Below are positions 8,738 through 17,494 of a stretch of 64,000 bases of DNA, piece by piece. Positions within the stretch are counted from its first letter, which is position 1. Each line of letters starts with the position of its first letter. The notes beneath the pieces were generated by a model. That model saw nothing but the letters and a program-made list of their open reading frames with translations, was not told the DNA's origin and did no database searches. Source of the DNA: Microbulbifer pacificus (GTDB taxonomy: Bacteria > Pseudomonadota > Gammaproteobacteria > Pseudomonadales > Cellvibrionaceae). Both the position numbers and the translations under genes were made by a program. The DNA lies in NCBI RefSeq assembly GCF_033723955.1, contig NZ_CP137555.1, positions 1,241,001 to 1,305,000 of the forward strand, read 5' to 3'.

Positions 8738-10312
8738 ATGCAATACCGCGATCCATCATCGGACGATGAATCCTTTATCCAGCCCGCCGACTTTTCCTTC
8801 GGCGGTGAGCCACAAACCGACAAGCCAGCCGGTACGAAAGCAGAGCGCCAGGGCAACGCCAGAACCAGCAGCGCGCGCACTTCCGCAAATTTGATCCCCT
8901 ATTTAGCGGGAGGCGGAATGGTCGCGGCACTGGTGGGCGTGATCTGGGTATTGCCACAATACGTGGAAAAACCGGCGATAAAGCCCGTAGCCACCCCAAG
9001 CCAGGCAAGTGCGACACAGAAGACCGCGCCAAAGGTAGAGGAATCCCCCTACACCGAAGCAGAAATCACCCAGCAGCGCCGTGAGGTACAAAAGGTGTTG
9101 CAGGAAATCCTGCAACTGCAGGAAGAGTTGATTGAACGCAAGGTAGAAATCTGGGCCGCGGAAGAATACTTCGCCGCGCGCGCACTCGCGGAACAAGCCG
9201 ACGGCATTTACCGTCAGCGAAAATTTATGGATGCCCTGCAACAGTACCGCCAGGCACTCAACGGTATGCAACAGTTGCGCGACCATATTCCCGAGCGCAT
9301 TGAGCAGCACCTTGCGGAAGGCAATAGCGCGCTGGATATCGGCGACGGGTCCGCGGCGAACAAAGCCTTTGATCTGGTACTCACGATTTCGGCAGATCAT
9401 CCCCGCGGGGTGAAAGGCAAGGCCCGTGCGGCACTGCTGCCGGAGGTTTGGCCGCACGTGACCAGTGCTAAAGACGCGTTTGCAGAAAACGACCTTGATA
9501 CCGCCAAGGCGTCGCTGGAAAAGGCGCTCGCCCTCGATGCCGACACCGAGCCCGCTAAAGCCCTGCTACCACAAGTGAAAGCGGCAATACTGGAACGGGA
9601 TTACAGTCAGGCCATGTCCGCGGGCTACGCCGCTATCGCCAGCGGCCATTACGACAAGGCCAGTGAATTATTTCATCAGGCCAAAAAACTGAAGCCCGCC
9701 GCCAACGATCCGGACGTGGGTCTTGCCCAGGCGGAAAATGGCATCGCCAAGGCACGCCTCGACCGCCTGTTTGTCAGCGCCTCGGAACATGAAGCACAAG
9801 AGCGGTGGCACCAGGCGGCAAACCAGTACGGCAAGTTGATCGAACAGGATGGCAGCCTGGTAGAGGCCATCACTGGCAAGGCGCGTGCCGACGCCCGCGC
9901 CAAGCTGGACGATCAGTTGCAGGAACTGCTGGGTGATCCGCTCACCCTTGGGCAAAGCAAACGAAACCAGTACGCGCGCAAGGTACTCGCTGATGCCCGC
10001 GCGCTCAAGGCGGAATCCCCGCGTCTGCAAAGACAGGTAGAACAGCTGGAAACGGCGCTGACGAAATCGCTGATACCCATTACCGTTTTATTGCAATCCG
10101 ACACCAGCACCCATGTGACCATTTACCACGTCGGCAAACTGGGGAATTTTTCCGAGCGGGAAATCGCGCTAAAACCCGGTCGCTATACCGCGGTGGGAAC
10201 CCGCCAGGGTTATCGCGATGTGCGCCAGGAATTTGTCGTCGATCCCTCTTCTGAATCGCCGGTGGTTACGATTCAGTGTGCAGAGAAAATTAACAGCGCC
10301 AATAATTCCTGA
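8738..10312 (+). CDS. Single-pass membrane protein with TPR repeats
   Basis: About 524 residues. An acidic cytoplasmic N-terminus (about 50 residues) is followed by one membrane span (YLAGGGMVAALVGVIWVLP) and a long periplasmic helical region. The repeats have the TPR spacing, for example AREQADGIYRQRKF-like, YDKASELFHQAKKLKP and WHQAANQYGKLIEQDG units. The last 80 residues form a beta-rich PEGA-like ending (HVTIYHVGKLGNFSEREI, then GRYTAVGTRQGYRDV). A GTG 12 bases upstream at 8726 is an alternative start. The topology matches the PEGA/FGE-like protein encoded next, which suggests the two work side by side in the inner membrane. Confidence 0.75.
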   Translation: MQYRDPSSDDESFIQPADFSFGGEPQTDKPAGTKAERQGNARTSSARTSANLIPYLAGGGMVAALVGVIWVLPQYVEKPAIKPVATPSQASATQKTAPKVEESPYTEAEITQQRREVQKVLQEILQLQEELIERKVEIWAAEEYFAARALAEQADGIYRQRKFMDALQQYRQALNGMQQLRDHIPERIEQHLAEGNSALDIGDGSAANKAFDLVLTISADHPRGVKGKARAALLPEVWPHVTSAKDAFAENDLDTAKASLEKALALDADTEPAKALLPQVKAAILERDYSQAMSAGYAAIASGHYDKASELFHQAKKLKPAANDPDVGLAQAENGIAKARLDRLFVSASEHEAQERWHQAANQYGKLIEQDGSLVEAITGKARADARAKLDDQLQELLGDPLTLGQSKRNQYARKVLADARALKAESPRLQRQVEQLETALTKSLIPITVLLQSDTSTHVTIYHVGKLGNFSEREIALKPGRYTAVGTRQGYRDVRQEFVVDPSSESPVVTIQCAEKINSANNS

Positions 10313-10695
10313 TCCCGGAAACCCTGCCTGCGCGGGCAGATCAAAATATATACGGCTTGGATGTCGTGATGATTTTGATGTTGCTGCCCGCGGTGCCCGC
10401 AGATTTTATCTGACTGCCCGCCCACTTTTTCGGTCGCGTTATACCGCCAATATTTGCCCCGGAGATATGCGTCACAGCCCTCTCCCGCCATGGACGAAAT
10501 TGTCGTCCCGGTGTCGGTAAAACCGAAAAATCTACGCCAAAAAACCCGGCGCCGAGGCCGCCAGGGCCAGAGCGGACTAAGCTGAAATGCGCGGCTCTGT
10601 CTTTGGACCTTTTGCCCCCTACCGCCACGGCAGGGAAACCAGCGCGACAGCAGCGGCGGAAAAATCAATAAATACGCAGTAACAGGAAACCATAA
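10313..10695. other. 383-base gap inside the envelope block
   Basis: This is the largest internal gap of the block. A short hairpin (CTGCC...GGCAG near 10325) follows the TPR gene but has no good T-tract. The rest is locally more AT-rich than the genes around it and has no convincing ORF. An internal promoter for the downstream genes is plausible. Confidence 0.35.
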
Positions 10696-12786
10696 ATGAC
10701 AGCCCAGGAAGCGGTACCCGTTCGCGACAGTGAGCCGGCTAATGAAGATGCCTCCGTCATCCAGCCGATCGGATTCATTCCCGCCCCGGTTTCCACAGGT
10801 GGCAACAAACTGCTGCTCTCTCCCAAGGCCATCGCCGTTGCCACCTGCCTATGCCTCGGTGCGCTGATACTGGTGTATCTGCTGGTGGCACGCTCGCTGA
10901 TTTTTGAAACCCAGCCGGCAGACGCCGATATCTCGGTAAGCGGCTTCGCCCTGCGCCTCGGTGACGGGCACCTGGTACTGCCCGGTAACTACCACTACAC
11001 CGTCTCCGCCACCGGCTACCTGCCACAGAGCGGTGAAGTGGAAATCAGCAGCGACAGTAACAGCCGCCACGCGGTCAAACTCGAACGCCTGCCCGGCCAC
11101 CTGCAAGTCATCGCCGAACCGCGGGTACCGGTGCGCGTTCTCGTCAACGGCACCGAAGTGGACAGCAGCGACGGCCTCGCCCAATCCATTCCCGCAGGCC
11201 GCAAACGCATTACCATACTCACCGAGCGCTACCTGCCCTTCAGCAAGGAAGTAGAAATCGAGGGCCTCGACAATACCCAGACGCTCACTGCCAGCCTGCG
11301 CCCGGCCTGGGCCAATGTACACATCACCAGCAATCCCGCCGGCGCCACCGTCAGCGTGGAAGGAAGAATTCTCGGTACTACACCGCTGACTGCGGAACTG
11401 GTACAGGGCGATCGCACGGTCGATATCTCCCTGCCGGATTACAAAACCGTGCAGCTACCCGTGCCGGTAACCGCCGGTGTGGACCAGACTCTGCAAACCG
11501 TCAATCTCGCCGCTGCCGATGGCACTCTGCGGGTGGTAAGCAATCCACCCGGCGCCAGTATCACCGTTGATGGAGAGTATCGCGGCCGGGCGCCGATGGA
11601 TGTGGAACTCTCTTCCAATCGCCGGCACCAGCTGCGCTTTTTCCTCGACGGCTACAGCTCCGTGGAACACTCCGTGGATGTGCGTGCCGGCGACCTGCGT
11701 GATCTGAATGTGGAGCTCACTGCGGTGTTCGGCGATGTCACCATCACCAGCAGCCCGCCGGAGGCACAGGTGTTTATCGACGGCAAGCTGGCGGGCATCG
11801 CCGGCGAGACCTTCACCCTGCCCACCCGCAGCCATACCATCAGCGTGCGCAAGGCAGGCTATGAGGATTACCAGACCACCATCGTGCCCTCCAGCAAGCT
11901 GAAACAGAGCGTACGCGCAGTGCTGCTCACCGGCGAGCAGGCACGCTGGAGCAACGTTCCCGCGGAAATGACGCACGGTGCCGGCGGCAAAATGCTGCTG
12001 ATGCGACCCAATTCGGAATTCACCATGGGCTCGTCGCGACGCGAACAAGGGCGCCAGGCCAATGAGGTGTTGCGCAAAATTTCCCTCACCCGTCCGTTCT
12101 ACCTGGGCACTACCGAGGTCACCAATCGCGAGTACCGCCAATACCAGCGTATGCACAGTTCCAGCCACGCCAACGGCGTCAGCCTGGATAACGACAACCT
12201 GCCGGTGGTGAACATCAGCTGGAATGATGCTGCTCTTTTCTGCAACTGGTTGAGTGCCCGCGACGGTCTGAAAGAGGTTTATCGCACCGAGCGCGGTCGC
12301 GTGGTGGGGTTTGACGTGAATGCCAATGGCTACCGTATGCCTACCGAAGCCGAATGGGCCTGGGCCGCCCGTTACGATCGCGGTGCCATGCGCAAATTCC
12401 CCTGGGGCGATGCGCTGCCGGTGGGGAAAAACTCGGGCAACTACGCCGACAGCAGTGCCGGGCAAATAATCCCCGCGGTACTGCGCACCTACAACGACAG
12501 CTACGCCGCCACTGCACCGGTGGCAAGTTTCAGCCCCAACCACCTAGGCCTGTTCGATATGGGTGGCAACGTCTCCGAGTGGATCCACGATCTGTACACC
12601 ATTGGCACAGGCCTATCCACCAGGGCGGAAGAAAACCCGGTGGGGCCGCAGGATGGCGATTACCACGTACTGCGCGGCTCCAGCTGGCGGCACGCAGGCC
12701 TGACCGAGCTGCGCCTGGCGTACCGCGATTATGGCGCCGAAGCGCGCAACGATGTGGGCTTCCGTGTGGCCCGCTGGGTTAACTGA
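10696..12786 (+). CDS. Membrane-anchored PEGA-repeat protein with FGE-sulfatase-like domain
   Basis: 696 residues: a cytoplasmic tail, one membrane span (about 44-65), then beta-sandwich PEGA-type repeats. Clear copies begin near residues 206 (HITSNPAGATVSVEG), 276 (RVVSNPPGASITVDG) and 346 (TITSSPPEAQVFIDG), with a more divergent one before them. From about 431 to the end there is a formylglycine-generating-enzyme/PvdO-like domain (FTMGSS, YLGTTEVTNREY, MPTEAEWAWAARY, FDMGGNVSEWIHD, VLRGSSWRHAG, GFRVARW). The C-terminal segment where true formylglycine-generating enzymes carry their active cysteine pair has none, so sulfatase activation is unlikely. A binding or structural role is more plausible. 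This is the central large periplasmic component of the block. Confidence 0.85.
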   Translation: MTAQEAVPVRDSEPANEDASVIQPIGFIPAPVSTGGNKLLLSPKAIAVATCLCLGALILVYLLVARSLIFETQPADADISVSGFALRLGDGHLVLPGNYHYTVSATGYLPQSGEVEISSDSNSRHAVKLERLPGHLQVIAEPRVPVRVLVNGTEVDSSDGLAQSIPAGRKRITILTERYLPFSKEVEIEGLDNTQTLTASLRPAWANVHITSNPAGATVSVEGRILGTTPLTAELVQGDRTVDISLPDYKTVQLPVPVTAGVDQTLQTVNLAAADGTLRVVSNPPGASITVDGEYRGRAPMDVELSSNRRHQLRFFLDGYSSVEHSVDVRAGDLRDLNVELTAVFGDVTITSSPPEAQVFIDGKLAGIAGETFTLPTRSHTISVRKAGYEDYQTTIVPSSKLKQSVRAVLLTGEQARWSNVPAEMTHGAGGKMLLMRPNSEFTMGSSRREQGRQANEVLRKISLTRPFYLGTTEVTNREYRQYQRMHSSSHANGVSLDNDNLPVVNISWNDAALFCNWLSARDGLKEVYRTERGRVVGFDVNANGYRMPTEAEWAWAARYDRGAMRKFPWGDALPVGKNSGNYADSSAGQIIPAVLRTYNDSYAATAPVASFSPNHLGLFDMGGNVSEWIHDLYTIGTGLSTRAEENPVGPQDGDYHVLRGSSWRHAGLTELRLAYRDYGAEARNDVGFRVARWVN

Positions 12787-12830
12787 GAACGTCAACGGAT
12801 AGCGAAACCCGACAACCGCGAGGTAACGGT

Positions 12831-13103
12831 ATGCAACAAAAAAAACGAAGCGCGGTGCTGCAATTCCTGCCGCTGATACTGCTGTGCAGTTTCTCTGTGG
12901 GCGCGCTGGCTCAATCAGCCGCGGAAAGCAGCGAAGCCGATCAGGAAAAGCAGGAAGAAACCGTCAGTGCGCAGCCAGCATCGGTAAGCAACAAAAAGCC
13001 GCCCGCGACCATCAAGGCACAGAGCGCGCAGAGCGCGGACAATTACGAAGCAACGGAAGAAATCTCGGAGGATCTGTCGGTCTCCTACCCGGTGGATATC
13101 TAG
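12831..13103 (+). CDS. Small exported protein of the envelope block
   Basis: 90 residues. A clear signal peptide (VLQFLPLILLCSFSVGALA, cleavage about residue 27) precedes about 60 charged, Ser/Glu/Gln/Ala-rich residues with no cysteine and little predicted fold. It lies 44 bases after the PEGA gene and 91 before the channel gene, with a GAGGTAACGGT shine-dalgarno. No family recognised. It may be a flexible accessory subunit. Confidence 0.6.
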   Translation: MQQKKRSAVLQFLPLILLCSFSVGALAQSAAESSEADQEKQEETVSAQPASVSNKKPPATIKAQSAQSADNYEATEEISEDLSVSYPVDI

Positions 13104-13194
13104 ACATAGCGCTTAACGCGAAGAATCCAGCGGAAACCAGAGTAATACCCGGGCCTCGCCAAAGGAATGGCCCCACAAAAATGCGGGAATACCC

Positions 13195-13989
13195 ATGAAA
13201 TTCAAGTCATCAGATTTTATGTTCCAGCTGTTCGCGCTGCTTGGCGCCATCATCCTGGTGCACGCCATTTATGTGGCCATCATCCGCCCCAACGCCGATG
13301 CCCTGATCCAGGAACAGCTGGCGCGGGAAGCGGCCGGGGAGACCTATATTCAGCAGCGCTCGATGTACATCGTATTGCGCGACTACGAACAGGAAGCCTG
13401 CTTTGTACTGATGCTGTGGGCCACGGCCATCATGGGCCTGAAAGCGCGCCGCAGCATGCGCGAGCGCAAGCTGCTGGACCAGGCACTGCTGAACGTCAGT
13501 GAAGGAACACCGATTCTGCCGGAAGACGCGCGCGACCTGTCGCGGCCAATCCAGGCCTTGCCGGAAGAGGAACGCAACTTCCTGTTGCCTCGTGCACTCC
13601 TCACCGCACTGCAGCGCTTCGGTTCCACCCGCAACGTGGCCGCAGTTTCCAACTCGGTAAAAGAGGTGTGTGAAACCGAGGGCGACCGACTGGACTCAGA
13701 ACTGGCGATGGTGCGCTACATCACCTGGGCCATTCCCTCCATCGGGTTTATCGGCACCGTGCGCGGTATCGGTGAGGCGCTGGCGCAGGCACACCGAGCG
13801 GTGGAAGGTGATATCGCCGGAGTCACCGTGAGCCTGGGCGTGGCCTTCAACTCCACGTTTGTCGCACTGGTGATCAGCATTGTGATCATGTTTTTCACGC
13901 ACCAGCTGCAGCTGATGCAGGAGCGACTGGTGCTGGACACCCAGAATTACTGCGACAACAAACTGCTGCGTTTTTTGAAGGTGAGCTGA
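13195..13989 (+). CDS. MotA/TolQ/ExbB-family proton channel subunit
   Basis: 264 residues with four likely membrane segments: about 9-30, 68-82, 174-196 and 212-235. Between the second and third is a cytoplasmic stretch of about 90 residues. The third and fourth segments carry the family core: PSIGFIGTVRGIGEAL (181-196, with the GTV-x-G turn) and SLGVAFNSTFVALVISI (213-229). Members form pentamers around a dimer of MotB/ExbD-like subunits and use the proton gradient to drive movement. No classical ExbD/MotB gene is adjacent. The two VWA proteins encoded about 1.4 kb downstream have the right topology to be the partners. The start ATG follows GGGAA at suitable spacing. Confidence 0.85.
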   Translation: MKFKSSDFMFQLFALLGAIILVHAIYVAIIRPNADALIQEQLAREAAGETYIQQRSMYIVLRDYEQEACFVLMLWATAIMGLKARRSMRERKLLDQALLNVSEGTPILPEDARDLSRPIQALPEEERNFLLPRALLTALQRFGSTRNVAAVSNSVKEVCETEGDRLDSELAMVRYITWAIPSIGFIGTVRGIGEALAQAHRAVEGDIAGVTVSLGVAFNSTFVALVISIVIMFFTHQLQLMQERLVLDTQNYCDNKLLRFLKVS

Positions 13990-14085
13990 TCGGCCTGCGG
14001 GCAAATCTGTATCGGGCGAGTACCAACGGAATAATCGGCGGGTAACCGGGGACAGGGTTACCGCATCAGGGAAACAGGAGCTCCC

Positions 14086-15390
14086 ATGAGCAAAGGTGTA
14101 CTGGAAATCAACGACTGCGGCCTGCGGATGTTTCACGGCACCACCGAAGTGCTGGAAAGTCCCGGCGTGGCCATCGTCAACAACCGCGAAATCATCACCG
14201 GTACCGGCGCACTGATGCGTGCGCGCAGCCACCCCACTCAAGTCAATCACCAGTTCTGGCGCAGGCTGAGTCTGGAAACGGTGAAATCCGAAAACCCCGG
14301 CTGCCGCCACCACGCGGACCTGGCGTTCTGCCACCTGAAAGAAATCGCCGGGCTGTGCGACCTTCCCGATGAAGTGGTTCTCGCCGTTCCCGCCAATTTC
14401 ACCCGTGAGCAATTGGCGCTGCTACTCGGCGTGGTAAAGGAGAGCCCCTTTAATGTCGTGGCTCTCGCCGATGCTGCCACTGCCTGTATCAGCAGCTGCG
14501 CGCCGCGCGGTGTGCATCTGCATGTGGAGTTGCACCGCCACCAGACACTGGTAAGCCGTGTGGCCGTGCACGAACGCGCAGAACTGGATATTGCGGAAAC
14601 CGTAACCGATGCCGGCCTGCAGCATTTCCAGGAAGCCTGGGCGCGGATATTCACCGATGCGTTCATCATGCAATGCCGCTTCGATCCGCTGCATTCTGCA
14701 GAAGCAGAACAGCAGCTTTATGACATGTTGCCGCTGTGGATTGCCCGCGCCATGCGTCAGGGCGAAGTCATGGCGGAACTGGATGACCGCACCGCCAAGG
14801 TCAGCCTGCGCCAACTGCAGGACGCAAGCACGCCGATCCTGTCGCGGGTGCGCGCCATGATCGAAAACCTGAGCGAAGCCAACAGCGTGGTGTTTGTCTC
14901 CCATCGCTGGGCGGAAATTCCCGGCGGAGCACAACTGGCGGAACGTATTTACCTGATGCCCCACAATGCAGTGGCGCTGGCGGTAGACAAGCGCTGGCAG
15001 GAAGTGCACAGCGAAACGGGCAACCTGCGGCTGATCACCGAACTGAGCGCAGCCCCCGTGGGTGATATAGCGGTGCAGGTCAATGCCGCCACCGAGGCTG
15101 GCGCCACCCACCTGCTTTTTGGCAATCGCGCACTGGCAGCGCAACAACCGCTGTTCGTCAGCTGGCAGGAAGGAAAGCTTCAGGTTACACCGACACCGCC
15201 CAGCCACCCCGCCGCCACCATTACCCATCACGCGGGTCGACTCGCATTGCGGGTGGATGCTGGCGCGCAACTGATGCTGAACGGCAAGGAAATTTCCACA
15301 CCGGTCAATCTTACCGCCGGCGACCGTATCGGCGTGGCGGATTTTTCCGATGTCATAACTGCGATCAGTGTGGAGCACTATGGCGCGTAA
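14086..15390 (+). CDS. ASKHA-fold (Hsp70/actin-like) protein with FHA-like C-terminus
   Basis: 434 residues, no signal peptide, so cytoplasmic. Hsp70-type landmarks occur in order. There is an N-terminal phosphate-1-like strand (VLEINDCGLRMF). The segment VVLAVPANFTREQLALLL then NVVALADAATACI corresponds to the VPAYFN...NEPTAA region of DnaK. A weakened phosphate-2 strand (VELHRHQTLVSRV) and an adenosine-like motif (VVFVSHRWAEIPGGAQLAERI without its first residue) follow. The last 50 residues (LMLNGKEISTPVNLTAGDRI) resemble the final strands of an FHA domain. The glycines that bind nucleotide are partly lost, so ATP use is uncertain. It overlaps the next gene by 11 bases, implying coupled translation with the VWA membrane proteins. 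Confidence 0.65.
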   Translation: MSKGVLEINDCGLRMFHGTTEVLESPGVAIVNNREIITGTGALMRARSHPTQVNHQFWRRLSLETVKSENPGCRHHADLAFCHLKEIAGLCDLPDEVVLAVPANFTREQLALLLGVVKESPFNVVALADAATACISSCAPRGVHLHVELHRHQTLVSRVAVHERAELDIAETVTDAGLQHFQEAWARIFTDAFIMQCRFDPLHSAEAEQQLYDMLPLWIARAMRQGEVMAELDDRTAKVSLRQLQDASTPILSRVRAMIENLSEANSVVFVSHRWAEIPGGAQLAERIYLMPHNAVALAVDKRWQEVHSETGNLRLITELSAAPVGDIAVQVNAATEAGATHLLFGNRALAAQQPLFVSWQEGKLQVTPTPPSHPAATITHHAGRLALRVDAGAQLMLNGKEISTPVNLTAGDRIGVADFSDVITAISVEHYGA

Positions 15391-16462
15391 AAAGCGGCGG
15401 TTTACCACCTTCAGCCTGTCGTTTCTGGACATCATGTCCTGCGGCTTCGGCGCCGTGGCACTGATCTTCCTGATCATAAAACACGGTGCTGACCACGACT
15501 TTAAGGCTGAAAATCAGGATCTGGCGGCAGAAGTAAACCTGCTGGAGGAGGAGGTGCAGTTCGGTCAGGAAAATCTGGTACTTGCCCGTAACACCCTCGA
15601 CACCACCAGTGATGAGCTGGCCAAGACCCAGGGACTTGCGCGGCGCATCATGGAACAGATTGAGGAGGTGAAAGGCAATATTGCCGAAGTCGACAGCACC
15701 ACCGATGAAATGGAAGTCGCCCGTTTGCAGGAAAAACTGAAAAAGCTCGAGCAGGCGAAACAGAAACTGGAAGAGGAAAACAAAAAGCTCGGCAACAATG
15801 TGCGCAAGTTTGTGGGCGATGGCGATCGCCAATACCTCACCGGCCTGCGCCTCGGCGGCGATCGCATCCTGATCCTGCTGGACTCCTCCGCGAGTATGCT
15901 GGGCGATGAGCTGATCAAAGTGATCCGTACGCGCAATATGTCCGATGCGGTAAAACGCGATACGGAAAAATGGCGCCGCGCCAAACAGACAGTGTCCTGG
16001 CTGGTATCGCAGTTCCCCCAGGACAGTCAGTACCAGATCTACACTTTCAATACCAGTTTCCGTGCTGCCATCGTCGGTACCGAAACACGCTGGTTGAATG
16101 TGGACGACCGCGCCCAGATGGACGATGCCATCAAGGGGCTGGAAACCATCGTGCCACAGAATGGCACCAGCCTGGAACGGATATTCAGTGCGGTAAACAA
16201 CATGTCGCCACTGCCAGACAACATCATCCTGATCACGGATGGCCTTCCCACCCAGGGAATGCAGGCGGCAAAAGGCAACACGGTTTCCGGCAATGACCGC
16301 CTCAAATTGTTCCGCAAGGCGGTGGATGCGCTGCCGAAGAGCATTCCGGTCAATGTGATTCTCGCACCCATGGAAGGCGATCCTATGGCGGCCAGCGAAT
16401 TCTGGAAGCTGGCCATGGATACCCACGGATCATTCCTCGCACCATCAAAGGATTGGCCATGA
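15380..16462 (+). CDS. Membrane-anchored coiled-coil VWA protein, first of pair
   Basis: 360 residues. A basic cytoplasmic tail (MARKKRR) precedes one membrane span starting with FSLSFLDIMSCGFGA (about 11-25), in which Asp17 sits at the entry of the membrane. A coiled coil of about 100 residues follows (45-140). A von Willebrand factor A domain (161-360) keeps the metal site: DSSAS (168-172), a Thr in NGTSL and TDG in IILITDG. Basic tail, single span with an acidic residue and periplasmic coiled coil match MotB/ExbD topology, with VWA in place of the usual peptidoglycan-binding domain. The start was chosen at the ATG that follows the short overlap with the ASKHA gene. The stop overlaps the next start (ATGA). 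Confidence 0.82.
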   Translation: MARKKRRFTTFSLSFLDIMSCGFGAVALIFLIIKHGADHDFKAENQDLAAEVNLLEEEVQFGQENLVLARNTLDTTSDELAKTQGLARRIMEQIEEVKGNIAEVDSTTDEMEVARLQEKLKKLEQAKQKLEEENKKLGNNVRKFVGDGDRQYLTGLRLGGDRILILLDSSASMLGDELIKVIRTRNMSDAVKRDTEKWRRAKQTVSWLVSQFPQDSQYQIYTFNTSFRAAIVGTETRWLNVDDRAQMDDAIKGLETIVPQNGTSLERIFSAVNNMSPLPDNIILITDGLPTQGMQAAKGNTVSGNDRLKLFRKAVDALPKSIPVNVILAPMEGDPMAASEFWKLAMDTHGSFLAPSKDWP

Positions 16463-17463
16463 GTAGCAAACGCAATAAACGGCAACAGGAAGAATTCAGC
16501 ATTTCCTTCCTCGACGTGATCTGCTGTGGTTTCGGCGCCATCGTCCTGCTGCTGATGATCGCCAAGACTGTAGAACCGATTGTGCTGGAAGAAGCCGATC
16601 TGGATCTCGACGGTCAGGTACAGGAGCTGCAGGAGCAGTTGGCGGAAATCCGCGGAGAGACCAGTGTGTTGAACCGCGACCTCAACGCGAAAAAAGAGCA
16701 GCTGGATATCGAGACCAAACGTATCGCCAAACTCAGGGGCGAGCTGGAAACGCTGCAAGCGGTGTACGCAAAGAAAACCGAAAACGACTCCGAGGAAGGC
16801 AAACTCAAGGGCGAGCTGACCATTGCCTTGCAGTCAATGACCGATGAGATGAAGCGGCTACTGGGGGAAAACTACCAGCGCAAGAACAATGTCATCGGCG
16901 GAATTCCGGTGGACAGTGAGTACATCCTGTTCATCATCGATACCTCCGGCAGTATGTTCAATTACGGCTGGGACCGCATGATTCAGGAGATGGTCAACAC
17001 TCTCGACCTGTATCCGAATGTGAAGGGTATCCAGGTACTGAACGACATGGGGGACTACATGTTCTCCAACTATCGCAACAAATGGATCCCCGATACCCCC
17101 GGGCGCCGCCAGGCGGTACTGGACCGGTTGCGCTCCTGGAATCCCTTCAGTAATTCCAGCCCGGTGGAAGGTATCCAGAAGGCCGTGCGCACCTTCCACG
17201 ACCCCAACAAGAAAATCAGTATCTACGTGTTGGGCGACGAATTTACCGGCAAATCCATCCGCAACGTGATGATGGCGGTGGATCGGGTGAACGCCGAACG
17301 CGGTGAAAACGATCGCATGGTGCGTATCCATGCTATCGGCTTCCCGATCCAGTTTTCGCGCCCGCTGCACCTGCAAACGACCGGAATCAGGTTCGCGGCG
17401 CTGATGCGTGAGCTGACCTACAGGAATGGCGGCACCTTTGTGGGGCTGAACGATTTCCGTTGA
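16459..17463 (+). CDS. Membrane-anchored coiled-coil VWA protein, second of pair
   Basis: 334 residues, a paralogue of the preceding protein. A basic/polar tail is followed by FSISFLDVICCGFGA (13-27) opening the only membrane span, with Asp19 at the equivalent position. A coiled coil spans about 45-140. The VWA domain starts near 155 with a complete DTSGS metal motif (161-165); the last metal-site loop reads VLGDEFTG. The ATGA overlap with the upstream gene implies translational coupling and equal amounts of both proteins, as expected for a heterodimer. The family's ligand is unknown. The VWA domain faces the periplasm, where the PEGA/FGE-like protein and lipoproteins would also be. Confidence 0.82.
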   Translation: MSSKRNKRQQEEFSISFLDVICCGFGAIVLLLMIAKTVEPIVLEEADLDLDGQVQELQEQLAEIRGETSVLNRDLNAKKEQLDIETKRIAKLRGELETLQAVYAKKTENDSEEGKLKGELTIALQSMTDEMKRLLGENYQRKNNVIGGIPVDSEYILFIIDTSGSMFNYGWDRMIQEMVNTLDLYPNVKGIQVLNDMGDYMFSNYRNKWIPDTPGRRQAVLDRLRSWNPFSNSSPVEGIQKAVRTFHDPNKKISIYVLGDEFTGKSIRNVMMAVDRVNAERGENDRMVRIHAIGFPIQFSRPLHLQTTGIRFAALMRELTYRNGGTFVGLNDFR

Positions 17464-17494
17464 ATGGAATAACGACGATGGGTGAGGAAACTAG

